A program made the translations under genes and the position numbers. 6,659 nt of DNA from Bacteroidales bacterium. GTDB lineage: Bacteria > Bacteroidota > Bacteroidia > Bacteroidales > UBA7960. Location: NCBI GenBank assembly GCA_007122505.1, contig SKTQ01000314.1, positions 1 through 6,659 of the forward strand, read 5' to 3'. How positions within the stretch are numbered: the stretch's first letter is position 1; every line of letters starts with the position of its first letter. Of this stretch, positions 1 through 6,102 are shown piece after piece. The notes under the pieces were generated by a model. That model did not search any database, had not been told where the DNA came from, and saw only the letters and a list, made by a program, of their open reading frames with translations.

Positions 1-1331
1 GCACCGTACCCGTTGAGATCGCAGCACCCTACGCCTGCGAAGATGCCGATATTACACTGCAATTGCGCGAAGTGTTCGAACCCATGCTGAAAGAACAACA
101 TCTGCTTAAGCTGTTTTATGAAATAGAAACACCACTGATCCCGGTACTGGTCAGTATGGAAACAGAAGGTGTGCGCATCGACAAAAAGGCATTGAACGAC
201 TACGCAAAAGTGCTCACACGGGGCATCGAAGAAGCTGAGAAAGATATTTATGAAATGGCCGGGGTTACCTTTAATATCGGCTCCCCAAAACAACTGGGTG
301 AAATACTTTTTGACCGCCTGAAGATCACCAGCAAGGCAAAACGTACCAAAACAAAGCAGTACAGCACCAGTGAAGACGTGTTGTCCAAACTTCGGGACAA
401 ACATCCCATCATAGGAAAAATACTGGAATACCGCTCACTTTCAAAACTGAAATCAACCTATGTGGAGGCATTGCCCCGGTTGATTTCTAAAAAGACCGGG
501 CGCATACATACCTCTTTTAACCAGGCAGTTGCAGCCACCGGGCGCTTGTCGTCAAATAACCCCAACCTGCAAAATATCCCCATCCGTACAGAAGAGGGCA
601 GGTTGATCCGTAAGGCCTTTGTGCCCCGCGACGAAAACCACATATTGCTGGCGGCAGACTATAGTCAGATCGAGCTGCGCATTATTGCCTCACTGAGTGA
701 AGACAAAGGGATGATGGAAGCATTTCGAAACAATCTGGACATCCATACCGCCACTGCCGCAAGGGTTTATGACATTCCGCTGGAAGAGGTATCAAAAGAG
801 ATGCGGCGCCATGCCAAAACGGTCAATTTCGGAATCATATATGGCATTTCAGCCTTCGGACTGTCTGAACGCCTCAGCATTCCGCGGCAGGAAGCGGCAG
901 ACATCATCAATCAATATTTTCTGAAATACCCCGGGGTTAAAACTTATATGGACAAGAGCATTGCCTTTGCCCGCGAACACGGTTACGTGAAAACAATGAT
1001 GGGCCGGAGAAGGTATGTCCGCGATATCAACAGTTCAAACAACGTGGTTAAGGGTTATGCGGAGCGCAATGCCATAAACGCTCCGGTGCAGGGTACTGCC
1101 GCCGATATGATCAAAATTGCCATGATCAGTATCCACCGGGCAATGCTGAAACAAAAAATGAAAAGCAAAATGGTGCTCCAGGTACATGACGAACTCGTTT
1201 TTGATGCCCATAAGGATGAGTTGGAGACCTTAAAGTCCATTATAGAGGACAGCATGAAATCAGCCATTGAACTCAAAGTGCCAGTGGTGGTGGAAATGAA
1301 TGCAGCAAGCAATTGGCTGGAAGCGCACTAA
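1..1331 (+). CDS. polA: DNA polymerase I, 3' part (partial at window start)
   Basis: C-terminal 442 codons of DNA polymerase I, which fills gaps and replaces primers during replication and repair. The reading frame is open from base 3, so the true start lies upstream; a TTG at 63 is internal and not a start. The first residues carry the Exo III motif of the 3'-5' exonuclease domain (YACED, about 30-44). Polymerase motif A (DYSQIELR) begins at 657, with the metal-binding Asp and the steric-gate Glu. Motif B (O-helix) spans 804-845, with R, K (816), F (828) and Y (840) in the spacing of E. coli R754/K758/F762/Y766. Motif C (QVHDELVFD) is at 1179-1205. All polymerase residues I would expect are present, so the enzyme looks active. 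Phe rather than Tyr in the O-helix is the E. coli/Taq type. The gene ends in TAA, 85 bases before the convergent mltF stop. Identity is certain; only the 5' part is missing. Confidence 0.97.
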   Translation, partial: TVPVEIAAPYACEDADITLQLREVFEPMLKEQHLLKLFYEIETPLIPVLVSMETEGVRIDKKALNDYAKVLTRGIEEAEKDIYEMAGVTFNIGSPKQLGEILFDRLKITSKAKRTKTKQYSTSEDVLSKLRDKHPIIGKILEYRSLSKLKSTYVEALPRLISKKTGRIHTSFNQAVAATGRLSSNNPNLQNIPIRTEEGRLIRKAFVPRDENHILLAADYSQIELRIIASLSEDKGMMEAFRNNLDIHTATAARVYDIPLEEVSKEMRRHAKTVNFGIIYGISAFGLSERLSIPRQEAADIINQYFLKYPGVKTYMDKSIAFAREHGYVKTMMGRRRYVRDINSSNNVVKGYAERNAINAPVQGTAADMIKIAMISIHRAMLKQKMKSKMVLQVHDELVFDAHKDELETLKSIIEDSMKSAIELKVPVVVEMNAASNWLEAH

Positions 1332-1416
1332 TGTGCCAGCTCCGGCCAATTGCACCAGGTCTTTAATTCCTTTTGCAGGAGGTGGAATCCGTTGTTCTTA
1401 ACCCTTTGCCGGGTGT

Positions 1417-2868
1417 TTAACCCGCCAGCACACTTTTGTAATGCCTGTATCTTTCGAGAATCTCAGTCACATAGTGATAGGGTTCCGAACCCCGGGCAAA
1501 ACCATGTCGGACAACAGGATCAAGATAATATTTGGGATCTGATTTATTCAGAAGATAATAGTCCACATTTCCTCTCCAGGTGTTGGGATCTTTCCCGTAC
1601 TTTTCAGCAAGGCGTCTGGCATCCAGAACATGGCCCAGGCCCACATTGTAAGATGCAAGTACGAATTTTGTCCTTTCTGTGTCGTCTGTGATTTCTTCCG
1701 AAAGGCGCTCGTCAAGCCACCGCAAATACCGGATACCTGCCGAAATATGTTCCCTGACCGATGCATCCCGCGACACATTTAAAAAGTCTGCTGTACCCGG
1801 CATCAATTGCATGATGCCAAATGCACCGGCCCATGAAACAGCTGAGGGGTTGAAGCGTGACTCCTGGTATGACAAAGAAGCGATCAGGCGCCAATCCCAC
1901 CCGATGATACCGGCATAATGCTTAAAGTAGTCGTCGAAGACGGATATCTTCCCGCCACCGAGCGAGTGAAGCTCGCTTTTTGCAATGAACACACTGCGCG
2001 GATTATTGAAGTATCTATTGTAAATATCCGCATATTGGCGTGATGTTTTGAATTCCGATAACCATTCGTTTACAGCATGTAACAGATCATCGGCACCATT
2101 ACGTACAGCCCACGAAAGGTTTTGCTCGAAACTCAGTGGCGTACCGGTATCGATATTGGCATAATAGATTTCGTTCAGCCTGGCAAGATTGTCGTCACTC
2201 ACTGTGTAGTCAATTTCTCCCCTTGCAACCAGTTCTATGAGTTGCTCAATGGTTTTGTCTCTTTCCACAATGATGATGGAATCCCCAATTTCATCCATCA
2301 GGTGCACCAACCTTGCTTTGTAGGCAGAGTTACGGGGTATATGAATGGTTTTGCCACCCAGTTCCAACTGGGAACGAATCAGGTAAGCTTCAATGTCGGA
2401 CGAACGCATCGTATACCATCGTTCCGGCTTTTTCTGCACCAGCACCTGCCGTGTTTGGCTATGGGGAATGGTGAAAGTCATTTGTTCGCGCCGGGAATTG
2501 GTAACCGTCAGGTTTTTTGCAATAATATCGAACCCGTCAGGCAATTCCAGCTGCCTGATGCTCTTTTCCAGATCGTTGCTCAACGACAGCTCCAGGTCAA
2601 CACCGATGTGTGCGGCAAAATGCCTCAGCAAATCAAGGTGAAAGCCCATGGGCTCTCCACGGTATACAAAATAATTGGTGGAGCTATAATCGGTGGTTGC
2701 CCGCAGGACTCCACGCTCAATGATGTCGGTCAAATCAAAAACTTCCTGCTGCTCCTCCTCCAAATGAAAACCTTCGTCCGCCTTGAAACCAAGGACAGAA
2801 ATAACTCCGGCAATAATCAGAAGGGGAACCGCAACGAAGAGAATACTTTTTTTTCGTTGTCTGCTCAT
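1417..2868 (-). CDS. mltF: MltF-like membrane-bound lytic murein transglycosylase
   Basis: A 483-residue protein predicted to cleave the MurNAc-GlcNAc bond of peptidoglycan in the periplasm, leaving 1,6-anhydro-MurNAc ends. Residues about 8-28 form one hydrophobic segment after a basic start (MSRQRKK). No Cys follows, so this looks like a signal anchor or uncleaved signal and not a lipoprotein. Residues about 45-288 resemble a bacterial extracellular solute-binding family 3 domain. Residues about 310-420 are an SLT (goose-lysozyme type) domain: YQESRFNPSAVSWAGAFG with catalytic Glu336, then GIMQLMPGTA (351-360) and ASYNVGLGHVLDA (405-417). The C-terminal DPVVRHGFARGSEPYHYV stretch (450-467) is also typical of the family. 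This two-domain order matches E. coli MltF, where the first domain modulates the lytic one. The ATG at 2868 was chosen because it follows a good promoter by about 30 bases and places the basic/hydrophobic signal at the N terminus. Any ligand of the first domain cannot be read from the sequence. Confidence 0.92.
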   Translation of the reverse strand: MSRQRKKSILFVAVPLLIIAGVISVLGFKADEGFHLEEEQQEVFDLTDIIERGVLRATTDYSSTNYFVYRGEPMGFHLDLLRHFAAHIGVDLELSLSNDLEKSIRQLELPDGFDIIAKNLTVTNSRREQMTFTIPHSQTRQVLVQKKPERWYTMRSSDIEAYLIRSQLELGGKTIHIPRNSAYKARLVHLMDEIGDSIIIVERDKTIEQLIELVARGEIDYTVSDDNLARLNEIYYANIDTGTPLSFEQNLSWAVRNGADDLLHAVNEWLSEFKTSRQYADIYNRYFNNPRSVFIAKSELHSLGGGKISVFDDYFKHYAGIIGWDWRLIASLSYQESRFNPSAVSWAGAFGIMQLMPGTADFLNVSRDASVREHISAGIRYLRWLDERLSEEITDDTERTKFVLASYNVGLGHVLDARRLAEKYGKDPNTWRGNVDYYLLNKSDPKYYLDPVVRHGFARGSEPYHYVTEILERYRHYKSVLAG

Positions 2869-2872
2869 GAAT

Positions 2873-2922
2873 AATAATATTCGTGCATAAAAAAGGCTGC
2901 AAAGTTACAAAAAAATATTATT
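2873..2922. repeat. 9-base inverted repeat flanking the mltF promoter core
   Basis: AATAATATT (2873-2881) and AATATTATT (2914-2922) are exact reverse complements separated by 32 bases. They sit on either side of the -7 element and predicted start site of mltF. They could be operator half-sites, but the region is very AT-rich and a chance match is quite possible. Confidence 0.35.
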
Positions 2923-2929
2923 TGTGCAA
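2900..2929 (-). promoter_or_regulatory. mltF promoter (Bacteroidetes type)
   Basis: On the - strand, TAACTTTG (2907-2900) matches the Bacteroidetes -7 consensus TAnnTTTG exactly. A TTG (2929-2927) lies 19 bases upstream, the expected place for the -33 element. Transcription would begin near 2895, giving a leader of roughly 25-30 bases before the mltF ATG at 2868. No Shine-Dalgarno sequence is seen in that leader, which is usual in this phylum. The match is by eye. Confidence 0.72.
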
Positions 2930-3112
2930 CCCATGTTAATTAGCTGATTTTTAGAGAAATTAGTATTTTTAACACAAAAACTCCCTGCATTTTCAACAAA
3001 CAAGGAACAACATACATTACGAATTGTTTGGAAATTTGGTATGTGATGCTGATTTTTTTTTGCTTTGTGAAACAAACGTGTTGCCTTTATCAAAAACCGA
3101 GCCGGAAATGCT

Positions 3113-3143
3113 TTTGTGATTTCATAAAAAAAATGTAGGTTTG
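3113..3143 (+). promoter_or_regulatory. holB promoter (Bacteroidetes type)
   Basis: TTTG (3113-3116), a 19-base spacer, and TAGGTTTG (3136-3143) together fit the TTTG-N19-TAnnTTTG pattern of Bacteroidetes housekeeping promoters. Transcription would start near 3148-3150, leaving a leader of about 70 bases before the holB ATG at 3219. This is the best candidate on the + strand in the gap. Confidence 0.68.
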
Positions 3144-3154
3144 ATCTGAAAAAG

Positions 3155-3198
3155 CTACCGTGTTAAGAACGGATGTAGAATTGTGTAAAAAATTTACA
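3155..3198 (+). repeat. small inverted repeats in the holB leader
   Basis: Two possible hairpins lie between the predicted start site and the holB ATG. CCGT (3158-3161) can pair with ACGG (3169-3172) over a 7-base loop, and CTA (3155-3157) with TAG (3176-3178) can extend it across a 3-base bulge. TGTAAA (3184-3189) is an exact inverted repeat with TTTACA (3193-3198) over a 3-base loop. Both are weak and not followed by a T-run, so they are not terminators. A translational role is only a possibility. Confidence 0.3.
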
Positions 3199-3218
3199 AT
3201 AAGCAATTAAAAGAAATT

Positions 3219-4355
3219 ATGCTTTTTAAACATGTGATTGGACATAGCAAATTAAAGCAACGGCTCATAAGCAACGTGGAACAAAAGCGAACGGGACATG
3301 CACAATTGTTTGTGGGCAGTGATGATACCGGGGTGCTGGCTATTGCACTGGCCTTTGCCCGCTATGTGCAATGCCGGAACAGGGGCACTGAGGACGCCTG
3401 CGGGAGTTGTTCATCATGCGTAAAATTTGACAAACTGGCACACCCTGATTTGCACTTTTTCTTTCCTTCGGCGCCAAACCAACAGCACAAAGAGAATGTC
3501 AGCAGCAAACTGTTTTTGAACGAGTGGCGAGAAATGCTCAAAACAACACCCTATTTTTCATACTTTCAGTGGCTAAACAAACTTGGGGTGGAAAACAAAC
3601 AGGCCATTATCAATGCCGAGGATTGCAACAATATCATTCGCGCTCTCGGATTTAAAGCCTATGAGAGCAAATACCGCGTGGTACTAATATATATGGTAGA
3701 AAAACTCTATCATTCTGCTGCTCCAAAGCTACTGAAAACTTTGGAAGAACCCCCGGAGAACACCCTTTTTCTGATGGTGTCCGAGAATAAAGACCGTATA
3801 CTGAATACCATCCGGTCAAGGGCACAACTGATCCATATACCCATGCCCGATGAGCAGGATGTGGCCAGCGGGCTTGCAGAGCAATTTGGTATCGACCCCC
3901 AAAAAGCCCGGCAGGCTGCTTTTCTGTCCGGTGGAAGCATCACCGGGGCCCTGCAGCTATGCAACCAGGATGAAGGTCAGCTGGCCGACTTTGAGTCTTT
4001 CCGCGAATGGATGCGCTATTGCTATAAAAATGATGTGCAAAAGATCCTCACGTGGGTAGAACATACCGCACGGGCAGGCCGTGAAAAACAAAAGTCGTTC
4101 TTTCAATATGGATTAAAAATTTTCCGGACCTGTATTTTGCAGAATTATCGTGCGGAAAAACTGATCAGGCTCGATGGCGAAGAACAGGTATTTGTTCAAA
4201 ACTTTGCACCCTTCGTAAATCATGCCAATGCACTGCAGATCGTGGAGCTGTTTAACACGGCCATTGCACACCTGGAAAGAAACGCGAATCCAAAGATACT
4301 GTTCGCCGACCTGTCGTTCAGCCTCCACAGGCTAATGCATATCAAGGCAGTTTAA
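3219..4355 (+). CDS. holB: DNA polymerase III subunit delta' (clamp loader)
   Basis: A 378-residue clamp-loader subunit that works with delta and the DnaX ATPases to load the sliding clamp. The N terminus (HVIGHSKLKQRL, then GHAQLFVG) is typical of the DnaX/delta' AAA+ family. The P-loop position (VGSDDTG, 32-38) has lost the G-x-G-K-[ST] lysine, and the Walker B region (VVLIYMVEKLYHSAAPKLL, 154-172) has no DExx box. The subunit should therefore not hydrolyse ATP, as known for delta'. Four cysteines (52, 61, 64, 67) form the C-x8-C-x2-C-x2-C zinc module of this family. LKTLEEPPENTLFL (172-185) and TIRSRAQ (197-203) follow; the family's SRC arginine-finger motif reads SRA here, with Arg201 kept. 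The C-terminal third (about 215-378) is the helical oligomerisation part. The ATG at 3219 directly precedes the conserved start and has an A-rich leader with no Shine-Dalgarno sequence. The next gene, ricT, follows closely. Confidence 0.93.
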   Translation: MLFKHVIGHSKLKQRLISNVEQKRTGHAQLFVGSDDTGVLAIALAFARYVQCRNRGTEDACGSCSSCVKFDKLAHPDLHFFFPSAPNQQHKENVSSKLFLNEWREMLKTTPYFSYFQWLNKLGVENKQAIINAEDCNNIIRALGFKAYESKYRVVLIYMVEKLYHSAAPKLLKTLEEPPENTLFLMVSENKDRILNTIRSRAQLIHIPMPDEQDVASGLAEQFGIDPQKARQAAFLSGGSITGALQLCNQDEGQLADFESFREWMRYCYKNDVQKILTWVEHTARAGREKQKSFFQYGLKIFRTCILQNYRAEKLIRLDGEEQVFVQNFAPFVNHANALQIVELFNTAIAHLERNANPKILFADLSFSLHRLMHIKAV

Positions 4356-4370
4356 CATCAACTATTTTAC

Positions 4371-4378
4371 TAACTTTG
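4371..4378 (+). promoter_or_regulatory. ricT promoter -7 element
   Basis: TAACTTTG, a perfect match to the Bacteroidetes -7 consensus and the same octamer as the mltF promoter, lies 15 bases after the holB stop. No clear TTG sits 19 bases upstream; only a TTTA at 4351-4354 is near, overlapping the holB stop. A start site near 4383-4385 would give a leader of about 36 bases to the ATG at 4421. It would let ricT and the genes after it be transcribed independently of holB. Confidence 0.55.
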
Positions 4379-4420
4379 TGCATAAAAACAATTCAAGCCT
4401 TGGAGAAAGATAGCAAACAA

Positions 4421-5569
4421 ATGTTTTTGTCAAGAGGGTGCTATTGTGCCCCGCAACCACACACGCGTCAACTGGATGTTTTCCGGCATTCATGCAATAA
4501 ACTCGACGCCTTCGACTGGTTGCAAAACATTAAACCATCCGAAATATATACACCAGGCGATATTGTTGAAGTGCGTTTCAAAAACAGCCGGAAAGAATTT
4601 TTCCGGGCCACACCCGACCTCGACCTGCGCGTGGGAGACATCGTAGCCGTGGAAGCCCTTCCGGGCCATGACATTGGCATCGTTACACTGACAGGTGAAG
4701 TGGTAAAACTTCAAATGAAAAACAAAAGAGTAAACCCCAACAGTGAAGAGATCAAAAGGGTTTACCGCAAAGCCAAGGTCTCAGATGTCGAAAAATGGGT
4801 TACCGCCGTCAAGCAGGAAGACCCAACCATGTATACATCCCGGGGGATCGCCCATTCGCTGAATCTGGACATGAAAATCAGTGATGTGGAATACCAGGGT
4901 GATCACACCAAAGCCATTTTTTATTATACCGCCGACGACAGGGTAGATTTTCGGGAACTTATCAGGGTGTTGGCCGACACATTCGGCGTACGCATTGAAA
5001 TGCGACAAATCGGAATGCGCCAGGAAGCCAGCCGGCTGGGAGGAATAGGCTCATGCGGACGCGAACTGTGCTGTGCAACATGGCTCACAAAGTTTAAATC
5101 CGTTTCCACAAATAGCGCCAGAACACAACAACTGTCGCTAAACCCCCAAAAACTCGCCGGACAATGCAGCAAACTGAAATGCTGCATCAACTATGAAAAC
5201 AGCTGCTACCTCGACATCCTCAAAGATTTTCCGGATGTGGAAAAAGAACTTAACACCAATAAAGGTACCGCAGTATATGCCAAAATGGACGTTCTTAAAA
5301 AACTCATCGGATATGAATACAAGGAGAATCCCGGTCGCATAATCATGATTTCAGCAGAGCGGGTCAAACAAATTCAGGCACTCAATGCCAAAAACATAAT
5401 TCCCGAAGACCTGAACGACGAACAATTTATACCAGATCCCGGCCCAATAAATAACTTTACCGACGACAATAACAACCTGGAAGACAGCTTGACACGCTTT
5501 GACAAGCCACAAAAAAACAAAAAAAACAAACGCCGGAAAAAGAAAAACAAAAAAGCCCAGGAACGATAA
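4421..5569 (+). CDS. ricT: RicT/YaaT family protein with PSP1 C-terminal domain
   Basis: A 382-residue relative of B. subtilis RicT (YaaT), which with RicA and RicF forms an iron-sulfur complex that steers RNase Y-dependent mRNA maturation. Visible family marks include EVRFKNSRKEFFR, VGDIVAVEALPGHDIGIVTL, AIFYYTADDRVDFRELIRVL, and the long conserved block GGIGSCGRELCC ... NPQKLAGQCSKLKCCINYE. That block carries Cys212, 217, 218, 249, 254 and 255, the cluster-type cysteines. Two extra Cys (7, 9) lie at the N terminus. The last 25 residues are a Lys/Arg/Asn-rich tail, probably disordered and possibly RNA-binding. The frame is open further up to a TTG at 4376, but that codon lies inside the -7 promoter element, so it cannot be the start if the promoter is real. 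The ATG at 4421 is preferred; a TTG at 4400 is the alternative. The gene ends 14 bases before gldH. Whether RicA/RicF partners exist in this organism is unknown. Confidence 0.88.
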   Translation: MFLSRGCYCAPQPHTRQLDVFRHSCNKLDAFDWLQNIKPSEIYTPGDIVEVRFKNSRKEFFRATPDLDLRVGDIVAVEALPGHDIGIVTLTGEVVKLQMKNKRVNPNSEEIKRVYRKAKVSDVEKWVTAVKQEDPTMYTSRGIAHSLNLDMKISDVEYQGDHTKAIFYYTADDRVDFRELIRVLADTFGVRIEMRQIGMRQEASRLGGIGSCGRELCCATWLTKFKSVSTNSARTQQLSLNPQKLAGQCSKLKCCINYENSCYLDILKDFPDVEKELNTNKGTAVYAKMDVLKKLIGYEYKENPGRIIMISAERVKQIQALNAKNIIPEDLNDEQFIPDPGPINNFTDDNNNLEDSLTRFDKPQKNKKNKRRKKKNKKAQER

Positions 5570-5583
5570 GCTTCCACAAAACA

Positions 5584-6060
5584 ATGAGACCGTCAAAAAG
5601 GCACTTTCATATTGTATTGTTGCTATGCCTCATCATGCCTGCCTCATGTCAGCAGGGTGTCATTTTTCAGCAACAGCAATCAATCCCATCACGGGAATGG
5701 CATTACCAGGATAAGATAACGTTCGAAGTCCATATAACCGATACCCTCTCTTTGCATCAAATGTATCTTGATCTGAGAAACACAACAGATTACCCATACA
5801 GGAATCTTTTCCTTTTCCTGGATATTGAATTCCCCGACAACCGTATTCTGCGCGACACTATTGAATGTGTCCTTGCCGACAGAAGGGGAAGCTGGACCGG
5901 CACCGGATTCGGCAACCTTCGGTCCAACCGCTTTTTGTTTCGCGATGATGTTTGGTTCCCCGTTGAAGGGGTGTATCGTTTCACAATTGCTCATGGTATG
6001 AGACACGAAACATTGCAGGGGATAGCAGATGTGGGTATCCGCATCGAAAAAAAATACTAA
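5584..6060 (+). CDS. gldH: gliding motility lipoprotein GldH
   Basis: A 158-residue protein of the GldH family, a Bacteroidota lipoprotein required for gliding in Flavobacterium johnsoniae but also found in species that do not glide. The N terminus is a lipoprotein-type signal (basic MRPSKR, hydrophobic VLLLCLI) ending in MPASC, with Cys22 the likely lipid-modified residue. Pro at -3 is unusual for a lipobox. The residues after Cys22 (QQGVIF) are not acidic, so the known Bacteroidota surface-export signal is not evident and a periplasm-facing position is more likely. The family's C-terminal signature is clear: GTGFGNLRSNRFLFRDDVWF (106-125), then GVYRFTIAHGMR (129-140) and LQGIADVGIRIE (144-155). 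Length is normal for the family. The ATG lies 14 bases after ricT with no Shine-Dalgarno sequence, and the PBP gene follows 42 bases later. An operon is likely. The molecular function is not known to me. Confidence 0.9.
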   Translation: MRPSKRHFHIVLLLCLIMPASCQQGVIFQQQQSIPSREWHYQDKITFEVHITDTLSLHQMYLDLRNTTDYPYRNLFLFLDIEFPDNRILRDTIECVLADRRGSWTGTGFGNLRSNRFLFRDDVWFPVEGVYRFTIAHGMRHETLQGIADVGIRIEKKY

Positions 6061-6102
6061 ACATGATCTGCAGTCGTTTTTAAGATATCACAAGAAATAA
6101 TC

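Larger units (their letters stand above)
2869..3218. other. divergent intergenic control region mltF/holB
   Basis: A 350-base AT-rich stretch with no credible gene. It holds a promoter candidate facing each way (listed separately), a 9-base inverted repeat around the mltF promoter, and two small inverted repeats in the probable holB leader. The central part, about 2935-3105, has runs of T and A and a short TTTGT/ACAAA inverted repeat (3064-3076). I can assign no role to it. A 62-codon frame on the - strand here starts with TTG and looks accidental. Confidence 0.7.

Noticed and set aside
1410..1424. Inverted repeat CGGGT-5-ACCCG as a bidirectional terminator
   Set aside because: The stem is only 5 bases, it overlaps the mltF stop codon, and no T-run follows on either strand.
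1350..1691. A 113-codon + strand frame starting in the polA/mltF gap
   Set aside because: Its body overlaps the conserved C-terminal part of mltF in antisense, and the product shows no motif or signal.
2122..2874. A 250-codon open frame on the + strand antisense to mltF
   Set aside because: It lies wholly opposite a gene with clear catalytic motifs, has no recognisable domain, and its composition looks like a reverse-complement shadow.
3064..3076. TTTGT/ACAAA inverted repeat next to a T9 run as a terminator
   Set aside because: The T-run is on the 5' side of the repeat on the + strand and reads as A on the - strand, so it has the wrong order for either direction; no gene ends here.
2905..3093. 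A 62-codon - strand frame in the divergent gap
   Set aside because: It starts with TTG, has no promoter or ribosome site, overlaps the mltF promoter, and the predicted peptide resembles nothing I know.
5689..6006. A 105-codon - strand frame opposite gldH
   Set aside because: It is antisense to a well-conserved family signature and has no supporting feature.
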